Source: Natrialba chahannaoensis JCM 10990 (GTDB lineage: Archaea; Halobacteriota; Halobacteria; Halobacteriales; Natrialbaceae). From it: a DNA stretch of 32,586 nt. Positions 23,276 to 32,130 of the stretch are shown here, piece after piece. The position numbers were made by a program, and so were the translations under genes. The notes beneath the pieces were generated by a model. It made no database searches. It saw only the letters and a program-made list of their open reading frames with translations, and was not told the DNA's origin. The stretch lies in assembly GCF_000337135.1 (NCBI RefSeq), contig NZ_AOIN01000098.1:1-32586 (forward strand), in the 5' to 3' direction. Position 1 is the first letter of the stretch; each line of letters starts with the position of its first letter.

Positions 23276-25231
23276 GTGCGCGAACGCTCCCGGAACACGG
23301 TGTGCCTCGGCGCGGCACTCATCGTTGGGACTGTACTCATCATCGGCCTCGCCGGCCTCTTCGTCGTCGACGCCGGGTCGACGACACCCCCACCCGCCGA
23401 GTTCGACGACACCGTCCCCGTCGGACTTACACTCGAGGACGAGCGCGGTCTCGACGAGGACGTTGCCCTCCCGCAGGCGCAAGTGTTCTACTCGCAATAC
23501 CAGTACGTCGTCGGCTACTACGGCGTCGAGACCTTTCTCGGCGAACGCCAGCAGGCCGGCCACGAACAGCAGTTCGGCCACCCGCTGACGGTGTACGTTT
23601 CCGACTACAGCGACACCGGACTCGAGTTGAGTGCTGAAGGCTATCCGATTCCCGAGCAGGAACCTGGTTGGACCGACGCCGAGACGGCGTGGTTCGTCGT
23701 GGATAGCGACGCGCAAACGCCGGCCGGCGACACGGTCGTCCCGTTCAGCGAGCGCGAGGACGCCGAGGCGTTCGCTGGTGACCACGGCGGCAGCGTCTCC
23801 GACTGGGAGTCGGTACTCGAGCAGTCGTTCGATCAGGACGATGCGACAGTTGCTCGTGATCGTGTTGACGACCATCACCAGGTGGCTGACGACCGAATCG
23901 AGGCCGTCGACTCGTACGCCGAACGGCCGCCGTCGATCGTCGCCGGCGAGGAGACGGAGACGATCCAGGAGGCGATCGACCAGGCACCAGCGAACACGAC
24001 TGTTGTTGTTCCGGCGGGGACCTACGAAGAGACACTCGAGATCGACCGGCCGATTACGCTCGTCGGCGAGGGTGAGGTGACGATTCGCGGTGACGACAAC
24101 GGTACTGTCATCACCGTCACAGGGGAGGACGTCGGAATCCAGAACCTCGCGGTCACCGGCGTCGGCAACCAGACGAAGGGGGGAGAGGACCTCCCCGTTG
24201 ACATCGACGAGGACGAGTGGGACGCGACCTTCATGACGTACTACGCTGGCACTGACGCCGGAATCGGTGCCTACGGTGCCGACAACCTCCTCGTCAATGA
24301 TGTCGAAATCGAGACACCGGCGAGCGGGGTGATCGGCTACGACAGCACGGACGCCGTCGTCCGGAACGTCTCGGTCAGGGGTCCCGAGGACCCATCTGAT
24401 GGCCTCGCTGGTATCTTGCTGTTTCAGTCGTCGAGCGTCGTCGAGGACTCGGCCGTGCAAGGGGGGAAGAACGGTATCTATCTCTACCGCTCATCGAACA
24501 CGATTCTTCGGTCGAACGAGGTCACCGGCAACGAAATCGGCGTCCACCTGATGCACACGAGTGACACGCTGATCGACGGGAACGAGCTCCGCGGGCATCT
24601 TGTCTCTGGCGTCGACGTGATGACCGGCCCCGAACGGAACGCGATCGTCGAAAACGACGTTCGCAACAGTGAAACAGGGTTCAGTATCGGCGGCAGCGAG
24701 ACGTACGTTGCATCGAACGTCGCCGCCGACAACGAACTCGGCCTGCGCGTTGAGACGACCACCTCGTTCTACGAGGGCAACGTTCTCGCCGGCAACGTCG
24801 TGGGAACGGACGTGAGGGCGATGCTCCCGACGAACCGTGTCGTCGGCAACGACTTCGTCGAAAACGACGAGCACGCAACGACCACGTCCGGGCCGCTTCG
24901 TATCTGGAGCGACGGCGAGAGCGGCAACTACTGGCAGGGCGGCGCGGCAATCGCGGGCGATGCCGACGGCACCCACGCCGACCGCTCGTACTCGCCGACT
25001 GATGCAGTCGACGAACGACTGCACCGAACTGATGGCGCACAGACGCTCGTCCGAGCACCGGCACTGCAGGCACTCGCCGGACTCGAGGGGTCGGTTCCGG
25101 GCATGCGGACTGGAAGCATCGTCGATCAGGCACCAACCTGTGAGCCGAACAATCCGGAACTACTCGACCGAACCGACTGGGCCGAGTCCGCCTGGTCGTG
25201 CGCTGACACACCTACTTCGACCAATGACTGA
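23276..25231 (+). CDS. nosD: NosD-like periplasmic-type beta-helix protein with NosL-like N-terminal domain
   Basis: This 651-residue exported protein starts at GTG (MRERSRNTV) and has one N-terminal hydrophobic segment at about residues 11-32. Residues about 65-182 resemble NosL (LTVYVSDYSDTG, AWFVVDSDAQTPAGDTVVPF, EDAEAFAGDHGGSVSDW) but contain no Cys. From about 222 (ETETIQEAIDQAPANTTVVVPAGTYEE) to about 600 it is a right-handed beta-helix of NosD/carbohydrate-binding type with many N-x-x-x-N-x-x-G turns. In denitrifiers NosD works with the NosFY ABC transporter in supplying copper or sulfur for nitrous oxide reductase. It overlaps nosF by eight bases, so the three genes are an operon. No nosZ is in the window, so the role here is open. 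Confidence 0.88.
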   Translation: MRERSRNTVCLGAALIVGTVLIIGLAGLFVVDAGSTTPPPAEFDDTVPVGLTLEDERGLDEDVALPQAQVFYSQYQYVVGYYGVETFLGERQQAGHEQQFGHPLTVYVSDYSDTGLELSAEGYPIPEQEPGWTDAETAWFVVDSDAQTPAGDTVVPFSEREDAEAFAGDHGGSVSDWESVLEQSFDQDDATVARDRVDDHHQVADDRIEAVDSYAERPPSIVAGEETETIQEAIDQAPANTTVVVPAGTYEETLEIDRPITLVGEGEVTIRGDDNGTVITVTGEDVGIQNLAVTGVGNQTKGGEDLPVDIDEDEWDATFMTYYAGTDAGIGAYGADNLLVNDVEIETPASGVIGYDSTDAVVRNVSVRGPEDPSDGLAGILLFQSSSVVEDSAVQGGKNGIYLYRSSNTILRSNEVTGNEIGVHLMHTSDTLIDGNELRGHLVSGVDVMTGPERNAIVENDVRNSETGFSIGGSETYVASNVAADNELGLRVETTTSFYEGNVLAGNVVGTDVRAMLPTNRVVGNDFVENDEHATTTSGPLRIWSDGESGNYWQGGAAIAGDADGTHADRSYSPTDAVDERLHRTDGAQTLVRAPALQALAGLEGSVPGMRTGSIVDQAPTCEPNNPELLDRTDWAESAWSCADTPTSTND

Positions 25232-26135
25232 CGACTCATCGCAATCGACATCGTCGCGATCATCGCCGCACGCATCGGCATCGCCAGCAGGACCGGTGCC
25301 CGAGGCAAAACCGAAGCCATCCCCAAAGGAAGAACCCCACTCCGAATCGACCACCGAACGGGAGCCAGAATCGGGTTTGGGTTCTGGACCTGAGTCAACA
25401 CAGACACCCATCCTCGAGGCGACTGGACTCGACCACGACTACGGAGCGGTCTCCGTTCTCGAGGATGTCTCAGTCTCGCTCCAGCCGGAGACAGTCACGG
25501 CGCTGGTCGGTCCAAACGGATCGGGGAAAACGACGCTGATCCGCGCGCTGGCGGGCCTCCACGAACCAACCGATGGAACCGTCGCCTACCACGGCCCTGA
25601 CACGGCACGGCAGATCGGCTACCTTCCACAACAGCCGTCGTTCCGGCCCGGATTCACCGTCATCGAGACGCTCCAGTTCTACGCGTCGCTCGTCGGTGCA
25701 CCCAACCCGGAGCCAACGGCGCAAGCACATCTCGACCGGGTCGGCCTCGCCGACGCGGCCTCGCGTCCGGTCGACGCGCTCTCCGGCGGGATGACGCGCC
25801 TGCTCGGCATCGCACAGGCGACGATCGGTGATCCGCCGGTCGTCATCCTCGACGAACCCGGAAGCGGGCTCGATCCGGGAATGAGTATGCACGTATTCGA
25901 TGTCGCAGCGGAGCTCGCCGCAGACGGGATGGCAGTCCTCCTGAGTTCACACGACCTCGAACTGGTCGAGCGTGTCGCCGACGAGGTGTTACTCCTTGAC
26001 GACGGACAGATTATCCAGCGCGGCTCGACTGTCGACCTCCAGCGTCGCCTGAACGCAGACTCGTTGTGGGATGTCTACCGGAACGCGACCGGCGGCGACA
26101 CTGACACGGTTACCGTCCAAGGTGAGTCGACATGA
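25224..26135 (+). CDS. nosF: NosF-like ABC transporter ATP-binding protein
   Basis: This 303-residue ATPase powers the NosDFY transporter. Walker A is GPNGSGKTT (96-104), the Q-loop YLPQQPSFRPGFT follows near 133, the signature is LSGGM (186-190), Walker B VVILDEP (206-212) and the switch histidine is H243. The ATG at 25224 lies within the end of nosD. The first about 62 residues are a disordered Ser/Pro/Glu/Lys-rich extension not found in ordinary NosF, which would normally begin near the ATGLDHDYG segment. A downstream start is not obvious. The stop overlaps the nosY start as ATGA. Confidence 0.92.
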   Translation: MTDDSSQSTSSRSSPHASASPAGPVPEAKPKPSPKEEPHSESTTEREPESGLGSGPESTQTPILEATGLDHDYGAVSVLEDVSVSLQPETVTALVGPNGSGKTTLIRALAGLHEPTDGTVAYHGPDTARQIGYLPQQPSFRPGFTVIETLQFYASLVGAPNPEPTAQAHLDRVGLADAASRPVDALSGGMTRLLGIAQATIGDPPVVILDEPGSGLDPGMSMHVFDVAAELAADGMAVLLSSHDLELVERVADEVLLLDDGQIIQRGSTVDLQRRLNADSLWDVYRNATGGDTDTVTVQGEST

Positions 26136-27106
26136 GCGACGAGAATCGGACGCAGGCACAGGCACAAACGCAAGCACAGAGCCGAGAGACCACCAGTACC
26201 AGCACCGACAGTACCAACACCAGTACCGGCACCAGCAGCACTAATACCAGTACCAACACCAACACCAACACCAACACCAGCACCACCACCCACCCCCGAA
26301 CGAAACACATCCTCAAAACCATCATCGCACGGGAACTCCGAACGGTCGCCCGAACACGAACGTTCTACGTCCTCGCCCTCGCGATCGCCGCCGTCGTCCT
26401 CGGTGTCGCCTGGACCGGCGGCGGAATCCGTGCCGGATACGTCCCAACCGCCGTTGACCTCCTGACACCACTCGAGTTACTTGTTCCCGTCGTCGCCGTC
26501 GCGTTCGGCTACCGTGCCGTGCTCGCCGACGAACAGCGTGGTGAACTCGACGTTCTCGAGACGTACCCTGTCTCGAACCGGTCGATCGTCCTCGGCGTTT
26601 ACGTGGGACGGCTGATCGGACTCCTCGTAGCGATTGTCGTCCCGCTGGTGCTCGTCGCGGTGGCTGTCGCCGTGGCCGAGGAGGATCGAATACTGATCTA
26701 CGCCAGCCACGCGGGCGTCGATTCGCCGCTTCTGTTCGCCCGGTTCGTCGTGCTGACGGCGCTGTTCGCGATGACGGTGCTCGCCGTCGCGATTGCGATT
26801 TCGGCGGCAGTGAGCGCCACGCGGGGTGCACTCGCGCTCGCGGTCGTCGCACTCGTCGTGTTGCTGGTCGGCCTCGACCTGCTACTCGTCTACGGCTTTA
26901 CGTCCGGGCTGATCGGTGACGGCGCGCTCGTCCACTCACTCGCGCTCAGTCCGCTCAGCGCCTTCCGGGGATTGGTCTTCGATACTGTGGTGGTCGTCGC
27001 GGCCGGCACCGGTCCGACAGTCGCCTCGCCGCTGGCGAGTCTGTTCGGGCTGGTCGGCTGGACCGTCGGCTCGCTTGCGCTTGCGAGTTGGCTACTGAAC
27101 CGCTGA
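26132..27106 (+). CDS. nosY: NosY-like ABC transporter permease
   Basis: This 324-residue membrane subunit completes the NosDFY system. After a low-complexity N-terminal stretch of about 55 residues, first Gln-Ala repeats, then Ser/Thr/Asn repeats encoded by CCAACA and CCAGTA repeats in the DNA, it has an amphipathic segment (ILKTIIARELRTVARTRTFYVL) and six hydrophobic helices. DEQRGELDVLETYPVSNRSIVLGVYVGRLIG is the coupling region typical of NosY-type ABC-2 permeases. It overlaps nosF by four bases and ends the operon; the next gene lies convergent on the other strand. Confidence 0.88.
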   Translation: MSDENRTQAQAQTQAQSRETTSTSTDSTNTSTGTSSTNTSTNTNTNTNTSTTTHPRTKHILKTIIARELRTVARTRTFYVLALAIAAVVLGVAWTGGGIRAGYVPTAVDLLTPLELLVPVVAVAFGYRAVLADEQRGELDVLETYPVSNRSIVLGVYVGRLIGLLVAIVVPLVLVAVAVAVAEEDRILIYASHAGVDSPLLFARFVVLTALFAMTVLAVAIAISAAVSATRGALALAVVALVVLLVGLDLLLVYGFTSGLIGDGALVHSLALSPLSAFRGLVFDTVVVVAAGTGPTVASPLASLFGLVGWTVGSLALASWLLNR

Positions 27107-27168
27107 GAACTGGTTGCTTCTCTGAAATCCGCTGAGAACTATTGGGTTGATCCTGCTACGGCAACGGA

Positions 27169-27792
27169 TCACATCAACGACATTACGAGCTCTTGGGTCA
27201 CGTCCTCGTGCTCGTAGTGCTCGCCGCCGTACTCGTCGCTGAACACAGTCGCGTCGTCACCGTCGCCAAACGCAACGATCGACCCACCCATCGCGCCCTC
27301 GACATCACTGTCGACGACCAACTCGAGTGCGGTCGCCGGTGTGAACGAATCGGCGTCGAAGTGGCTGCTGAGGACGTAATTGCCGTCACCTTCGCCGTCG
27401 TCGCCGGTACTTTCGTTGACCTCGTAGTCGACGGCGGAGTAGTCAGTCAGGTACGTCACCTCGGGCGCTGCGGTCTCTTCGTTCTCGAACGCGAAGGTGT
27501 ACGTACACAGTGTACTACAGAACTGCGCAGGTCGGTCGTCGTCGTCATCGAACACCGTCGTGGGGTCCTCGTAGTGGAGTTGGCCCACAGGTCCTGGCTG
27601 GTTCCCGATCGCCATCTTACAGTTGTCACAGCTCTGTTCGCTGTCGATACTGACTGGATCAGCTACCGGTTCCGGCTCGTCGTCACTGAGACAGCCGGCA
27701 GCCAGACCGATTGCGGCGGTCGTCACCCCCGCGAGAATCGTTCGGCGCGTCGTCCCCCGTTCGGTTCCTGCTAACCGGTTCAGTCCGTTCAT
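27169..27792 (-). CDS. nosL: NosL-family copper-binding lipoprotein
   Basis: This 207-residue protein has a Tat signal (TTRRTILAGV) and a lipobox LAAGC ending at C34, so it should be lipid-anchored outside the cell. The mature part has the NosL pattern: C55-x2-C58 with M60 (CDNCKM, where typical NosL has Gly before Met), a further C92/C96 pair (FCSTLC), VTYLTDYSAVDYEV and a C-terminal AFGDGDDATVFSDEYGGE. NosL binds Cu(I) and delivers it to nitrous oxide reductase in denitrifiers. It is convergent with nosDFY, 62 bases away. A TATA-like GATTTAC lies about 26 bases upstream. The start at 27792 is preferred over a longer frame to 27891. Confidence 0.9.
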   Translation of the reverse strand: MNGLNRLAGTERGTTRRTILAGVTTAAIGLAAGCLSDDEPEPVADPVSIDSEQSCDNCKMAIGNQPGPVGQLHYEDPTTVFDDDDDRPAQFCSTLCTYTFAFENEETAAPEVTYLTDYSAVDYEVNESTGDDGEGDGNYVLSSHFDADSFTPATALELVVDSDVEGAMGGSIVAFGDGDDATVFSDEYGGEHYEHEDVTQELVMSLM

Positions 27793-28016
27793 ATTCGCAC
27801 TTAGAAGCAGTGCTGTAAATCCGGTCTGGTATAATTCACGAATGGGCGTACATACCACACTGCACGTAGTCGCTGCTGTTGTAGCCCACACGCGGTAGCT
27901 GCTGTCGTGGCCATCTCATCATGTCGTGGCCATCGCACCATCGTCAGCAGAATCAGCAACAGAACCACCATCGTCATCAGAAACAACAAAGGTGCGAGCG
28001 CGAGCCAGTTGGCAGT

Positions 28017-28373
28017 ATGCTCGGACCAGCGTCGCTCGTCCTCGGGGTATTCGTGATGATACTGTTCGCGTCGTGGCTTATCCGCCGTGTCCGCGGCTCA
28101 CCGCTCTCCGCCGAGCAACGCGAGTCCCTGGAGAGCCACCAGGAGGCCCAGGGGCGCGACCCACCGGTCGATGTCGGCGAGGAACACGAGGTTGCAATAC
28201 AGGAGTTCACCGAACACCACACGGGCGAACGCCAGGCCGTCTGCAAGGTCGAAGGCTTCGTAATCTTCGTCGAGGACGTGCCGAGTCACTACGAACCGAC
28301 GGACGTGATCCGAATCTCTATTCTCTCGTTCAACCGCGGGCACACGTCTGCGACGGCAACCTACGTGCGGTGA
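28017..28373 (+). CDS. Membrane-anchored TRAM-domain protein
   Basis: This 118-residue protein has a single N-terminal membrane helix (about residues 5-22) followed by a positively charged stretch, so the rest probably faces the cytoplasm. Residues about 53-118 look like a TRAM domain (VGEEHEVAIQEFTEHHTGERQAVCKVEGFVIFVEDV...DVIRISILSFNRGHTSATATYV), a small OB-like RNA-binding fold found in tRNA-modifying enzymes and archaeal RNA chaperones. It lies between nosL and the EamA gene, on the plus strand. The start at 28017 (MLGPAS) is chosen because upstream codons are Gln/His-rich and non-coding-like. RNA binding is inferred from the domain. Confidence 0.78.
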   Translation: MLGPASLVLGVFVMILFASWLIRRVRGSPLSAEQRESLESHQEAQGRDPPVDVGEEHEVAIQEFTEHHTGERQAVCKVEGFVIFVEDVPSHYEPTDVIRISILSFNRGHTSATATYVR

Positions 28374-28402
28374 TCGACCCTCTCTGGCCTGCAACCTCGC
28401 CA

Positions 28403-29320
28403 TTAGCCCGAAATAGACACGAACGACGCCCCCAACACGACGATCACCGCAGCCACACCGACCCGCCAGCTGACGTGCTCGAGTCGCATCGGCAAGAAGA
28501 GGGCAGAGAGCACGACCACGAACAACGGCGTGAGCTGCAGCAGTGGCATGACCACAACGACAGGAGCGATCTCGAGTGCCGCGAAGTAGGCGACGAAAGC
28601 GATAGTCGTCGAGACGCCGGCCCCGACGTACCAGAACGTGGCCCGTTCGCGAATCGGGATTCGGCGAAGCGATCCCGTCCAGAGCTGGTAGCCGACGAAT
28701 CCGATTGTGGCTGCGCCTGCCATCGCGACCAGTCCAGGAAGGATCGCCGTCCCCTCGGCCAGGCCGACGGAGACGAAGATCGGCTCGAGTCCGATACAGA
28801 CCGCGGCTCCGAGTGGCAACAGGAGGGTAATACCGGTTTCCCGGAACGACCGCTCGCGTGCCGTCGTCGCAGCGGTTTCCCAGGAAACGACGGCCAGTCC
28901 GACGACGACCAGCACGATGCCGAGGAGGTGAATCAGCGTGAGTCGCTCCTCGAGTAGCACGACGGCGAACACCGTCGCGAAGAGCACGTTCGAGGCCACG
29001 ATCGGCGAGGTCAGGCTCGCACCGATCTCGTCCGTGCTTTTGAACATGAGCAGCCGGGCGACGAACATCCCGACGAGGCCGGCCGCAGCGAACGACGCGA
29101 GCGAGGTCGGGGTGTACAGCCCCGTGTACGGCGGCGGGTAGAGAACAAGCATGGGGAGACCGACGAGGACGACGTTACACAGCAAAACGACGAGCACCGC
29201 GTCGGTGACGTCGCCGTCGTTGACGCCCAGGCGCACGCAGAGGAACTGGCCGGCAAACGCCAGCGCGCCGGCAACCGCGAGCGCCACTCCGAGCGCTGAC
29301 TCGGAGAGTTCGAGTACCAT
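28403..29320 (-). CDS. EamA/DMT-superfamily transporter
   Basis: This 305-residue membrane protein has ten hydrophobic helices in two repeats of five, the layout of EamA (drug/metabolite) transporters. Repeat sequences include the start region LGVALAVAGALAFAGQFLCVRLG and the end-of-first-repeat VFAVVLLEERLTLIHLLGIVLVVVGLAVVSW, repeated near the C-terminus as SALFLPMRLEHVSWRVGVAAVIVVLGASFVS. An AAGGAGG Shine-Dalgarno-like sequence ends four bases before the ATG at 29320, fixing that start. The substrate is unknown. It is divergent from arcS. Confidence 0.9.
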   Translation of the reverse strand: MVLELSESALGVALAVAGALAFAGQFLCVRLGVNDGDVTDAVLVVLLCNVVLVGLPMLVLYPPPYTGLYTPTSLASFAAAGLVGMFVARLLMFKSTDEIGASLTSPIVASNVLFATVFAVVLLEERLTLIHLLGIVLVVVGLAVVSWETAATTARERSFRETGITLLLPLGAAVCIGLEPIFVSVGLAEGTAILPGLVAMAGAATIGFVGYQLWTGSLRRIPIRERATFWYVGAGVSTTIAFVAYFAALEIAPVVVVMPLLQLTPLFVVVLSALFLPMRLEHVSWRVGVAAVIVVLGASFVSISG

Positions 29321-29432
29321 GAGCCTCCTTTCGAGCGGACTGTGATAATGACTCTGTCCAGACCGTAAACACGACACGGACGCTGCGATCCACACCGACA
29401 GCCTCTTTCGCGCTCCCCCACCCAGTTCTGGT

Positions 29433-31253
29433 ATGACCGAGTACTTCGAAGTCCACGAGCGCGACGGGGCCGCGCGTGTGGGCGAGCTGCGCCTCGATTT
29501 CGAGGCCGTCGCTGGCGATGCTGATTCGGACACCGATTCGAACCCCGGCTCCGCTCCCGACCGAACCCCACCCCAAACGACACCCGCACTCGTCGACGAC
29601 GTACTCGAGGACGCGGGCTCACTCTGGTCGGCAGAGCGCGAGTTCCCGGAGGGTGACGACTCCGCACTGACGGTGCTCCCACACCGATCGTTCCCGGGCG
29701 GGACGGCCGACGAGGTGCAGGACTCGTTCGCCGTCGACTATCCGGACGTGGAGTTTCCCAGTGTGGCAGTCATCTCGAGTGACCATGTCGACGACCACGG
29801 GACGGACGCCTACGCAGTCTCTGACGTGCAGTCGTTCACCGGCCACGGTGCGGGACTCGTCGAGGCCGTCGTGAACGTTCGCGAGGAGATTCCGACCGAC
29901 ACCGCGCTGTTCTTTTCGGGTGTCGCGACGCCGCGAAACGTCGCCCTGTTAGCGTACGCTGGCGTCGACCTGTTCGACCGAACCGCGGCCATCGTGAAGG
30001 GAACTGAGGGCCGATACCTGACCACCGACGAGGCCTACTTCCTCGAAGATCTGGAAGAGTTGCCATGCTCCTGTCCGGCCTGCCAGCAGCCCCGCGAGGC
30101 GTTCACCCGCGAGGACTGCGTCGACCACAACGTCAACGCCCTGGAGGCGGAACTCGGTATCGTCCGCCGGCGGATTCGTGACGGCCGCCTGCGCGACTAC
30201 GTCGAGGGCCAGGCCCGCCAGGATCAGTGGCTCACCGCCGCAATGCGCGAACTCGACTCGCAGTGGGGATACCTGGCAGAACGGACGCCGATCCTCCGAG
30301 ACGCACAGATCGACGCCGCGACCGAGGACACCCTCCGTCGCGTCGAGATCCAGCGCTACGCCGACCGGGTCACCACGCGGTACCAGAACCGATTCAAGAA
30401 CCCGCTCGTGCTGGTCCCCTGCTCGGCCGCCAAACCCTACAGCGAGTCCCAGAGCCACCGCCAGTTCCACGACGCCATCCAGTGGCGCGCCCACCTCGTC
30501 TCGATGACGAGCCCCATCGGCGTCGTTCCGCAGGAACTCGAGACGACCTACCCAGCCCAGCACTACGACACCGTGGTCACGGGTCGCTGGTCCGAGGACG
30601 AAAAGCAGTTCGTGAGCGAGGTGCTCCGGCGGTATCTCGAGCGCAACGAGTACCCGAAGATCATCGCCCACGTCCCCAACGAGGGGTACCGCGACATCGT
30701 CGGCCGCGTCGAGGAGGAACTGGATCTCGACATCACCTACACCGTCAACGAGCACCCGACCGACGACGAGTCCCTTGCGAACCTGAGCGAGGCGCTGTCG
30801 GGCGAACTCAAGTACTCCAAACGCGAGCGCGAGCACAACACTGTCCGCGCTATCGCGGACTACCTGCTCGGCGATGGGGCCGGCGACGACCTCTTCGAGG
30901 ACATCCAGACCACCAGCCGGTACCCAAAGATTCAGGTCCGCGACCGCGAGGATACGCAACTGGCGACGATGGTTCCCCAGTACGGCACGCTCTCGTTTAC
31001 ACTCGCAGGCGCGCGCCGCTGGGTTGACAGCGACGCACCGGTCAAGCGCGTCGAAATCGACGGCTTCGTTCCCCACGGCAGCGTGCTCGCGCCGGGTGTG
31101 GTCGAGGCCGACGAGGAGATCCGCGTGGGAGACGAGGTCGTCGTCGAGGGGCCGAAGGCGTTCGGCGTCGGTCGTGCCGAGATGTTCGGCCGCGAGATGG
31201 CCGAGAGCACGCGCGGAATTGCGGCTGAGATTCGCCACGTCGAGGAGAAGTAA
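29433..31253 (+). CDS. arcS: Archaeosine synthase alpha subunit
   Basis: This 606-residue protein converts preQ0 at position 15 of tRNA to archaeosine, using lysine and a radical-SAM partner (RaSEA) in many archaea. It is TGT-like: residues about 80-345 include a zinc site CSCPAC (C212, C214, C217) with H232 and lack the TGT catalytic motif MTDSGSFQ. The diagnostic ArcS motif PCSAAKPYSESQSH spans 329-342. The C-terminal about 75 residues (VKRVEIDGFVPHGSVLAPGVVEADEEIRVGDEVVV) are a PUA RNA-binding domain. An Asp/Ser/Pro-rich insert occupies residues 28-52. The zinc-motif region is related to tgtA, and the two were probably formed by duplication. The radical-SAM subunit is not in the window. 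Confidence 0.94.
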   Translation: MTEYFEVHERDGAARVGELRLDFEAVAGDADSDTDSNPGSAPDRTPPQTTPALVDDVLEDAGSLWSAEREFPEGDDSALTVLPHRSFPGGTADEVQDSFAVDYPDVEFPSVAVISSDHVDDHGTDAYAVSDVQSFTGHGAGLVEAVVNVREEIPTDTALFFSGVATPRNVALLAYAGVDLFDRTAAIVKGTEGRYLTTDEAYFLEDLEELPCSCPACQQPREAFTREDCVDHNVNALEAELGIVRRRIRDGRLRDYVEGQARQDQWLTAAMRELDSQWGYLAERTPILRDAQIDAATEDTLRRVEIQRYADRVTTRYQNRFKNPLVLVPCSAAKPYSESQSHRQFHDAIQWRAHLVSMTSPIGVVPQELETTYPAQHYDTVVTGRWSEDEKQFVSEVLRRYLERNEYPKIIAHVPNEGYRDIVGRVEEELDLDITYTVNEHPTDDESLANLSEALSGELKYSKREREHNTVRAIADYLLGDGAGDDLFEDIQTTSRYPKIQVRDREDTQLATMVPQYGTLSFTLAGARRWVDSDAPVKRVEIDGFVPHGSVLAPGVVEADEEIRVGDEVVVEGPKAFGVGRAEMFGREMAESTRGIAAEIRHVEEK

Positions 31254-31347
31254 GTCGAGGTGTTCCTCCGGTAGGCTGGGGGCTGCACGTCCCTTGAACG
31301 GACGGTTCTGTTGAAACTCGATTCATTGGGGAGTTGTCTCTGTGAGG

Positions 31348-31363
31348 TGTCGTGCACGACACG
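31348..31363. repeat. 16-bp perfect palindrome
   Basis: GTGTCGTGCACGACAC is identical on both strands and lies about 95 bases past the arcS stop. It could be an operator or a recombination site; nothing else indicates its role. Confidence 0.7.
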
Positions 31364-31490
31364 TGCTTCTCGAGCAACGGCATTTCTGTTCGATCTACGT
31401 ACTGTTCCTGGCAGCGTGCTGAATATTGGGTGCGTGTCGGCTGCCGACTGACCGGATCGTGATTCGTTTCCGATTCAGACTATGCGGATG

Positions 31491-31513
31491 CTGCAGAAGG
31501 TGAAGTTCTGCAG
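31491..31513. repeat. Hairpin before the SnoaL-like gene
   Basis: CTGCAGAA and TTCTGCAG form an 8-base stem with a 7-base loop (GGTGAAG). It is close enough to the start at 31550/31565 to be a leader hairpin or a regulator site. Confidence 0.6.
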
Positions 31514-31564
31514 GAGATGGTTCCATGTGACTGCGCCACATAGTTGAATATGAGGTATCATCCA

Positions 31565-32044
31565 ATGGCCGAAGCAATACCAACGGAAGTACAGGAGTTA
31601 CTGGACAAGCAAGCAATCAGTGAGCTGATCCGCAAATTTGTGTATCTATCCGATGAAAACGATTGGGACGCGGAATTCGAACTCGTTACCGACGACGTGA
31701 TTGCGGAAACTCCGTTTGGGAGTGCAGAGGGAAAAGACGACTTTCGGGAAACGACTGCGGAGATTTTTGCGGAGTTTCAATTCAGCCGGCACATGCTGCA
31801 CAACGGGCTCATCGAGATCGACGGCGATGAGGCCACTGGACAGTGGTATGGTGAGATCCCCATCCTCACGACTGACGGTGAAGCAGAATGGATACTCGGG
31901 ATGTACGAACACGAGTTCCGCCGAGTCGATGGGGAGTGGAAACTCTCGAAATATACGTTCGATCCGACCTATGTGACCCCGTACGACGAGGGATGGGCCG
32001 AGCAACCCTTCCCTGAGGAGATGCCGGTTGAACCCGATTGGTAA
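31565..32044 (+). CDS. SnoaL-like (NTF2-fold) protein
   Basis: This 159-residue protein matches the SnoaL-like cone-shaped fold: an N-terminal helix ending KQAISELIRKFVYLSDENDWDAEFELVTDDVIAETPFGSAEGKDDF, then strands including RHMLHNGLIEIDGDEATGQWYGEIPI and MYEHEFRRVDGEWKLSKYTFD. NTF2-like proteins include hydrolases, isomerases and dehydratases acting on small hydrophobic molecules, but the active site cannot be assigned. ATG 31565 is chosen; ATG 31550 and TTG 31544 in the same frame are alternatives. The DNA is visibly less GC-rich than the neighbours and the gene lies beside an insertion sequence, so it may be a transferred gene. Confidence 0.82.
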   Translation: MAEAIPTEVQELLDKQAISELIRKFVYLSDENDWDAEFELVTDDVIAETPFGSAEGKDDFRETTAEIFAEFQFSRHMLHNGLIEIDGDEATGQWYGEIPILTTDGEAEWILGMYEHEFRRVDGEWKLSKYTFDPTYVTPYDEGWAEQPFPEEMPVEPDW

Positions 32045-32130
32045 CTAATCCAGCCGAATGACGACCTCTACATGACAAAATCAGCGTTGGATCTGCATGA
32101 ATATAACGTTCCCACCGTGCTGAATAGATG

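Larger units (their letters stand above)
31254..31564. other. arcS to SnoaL-like intergenic region with several inverted repeats
   Basis: These 311 bases contain no gene that I can see. They hold the 16-base palindrome GTGTCGTGCACGACAC at 31348-31363, an 8-base stem hairpin (CTGCAGAA 31491-31498 / TTCTGCAG 31506-31513, 7-base loop) and a smaller hairpin (ATGTG 31525-31529 / CACAT 31537-31541). The last two lie directly upstream of the SnoaL-like gene. Confidence 0.6.
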
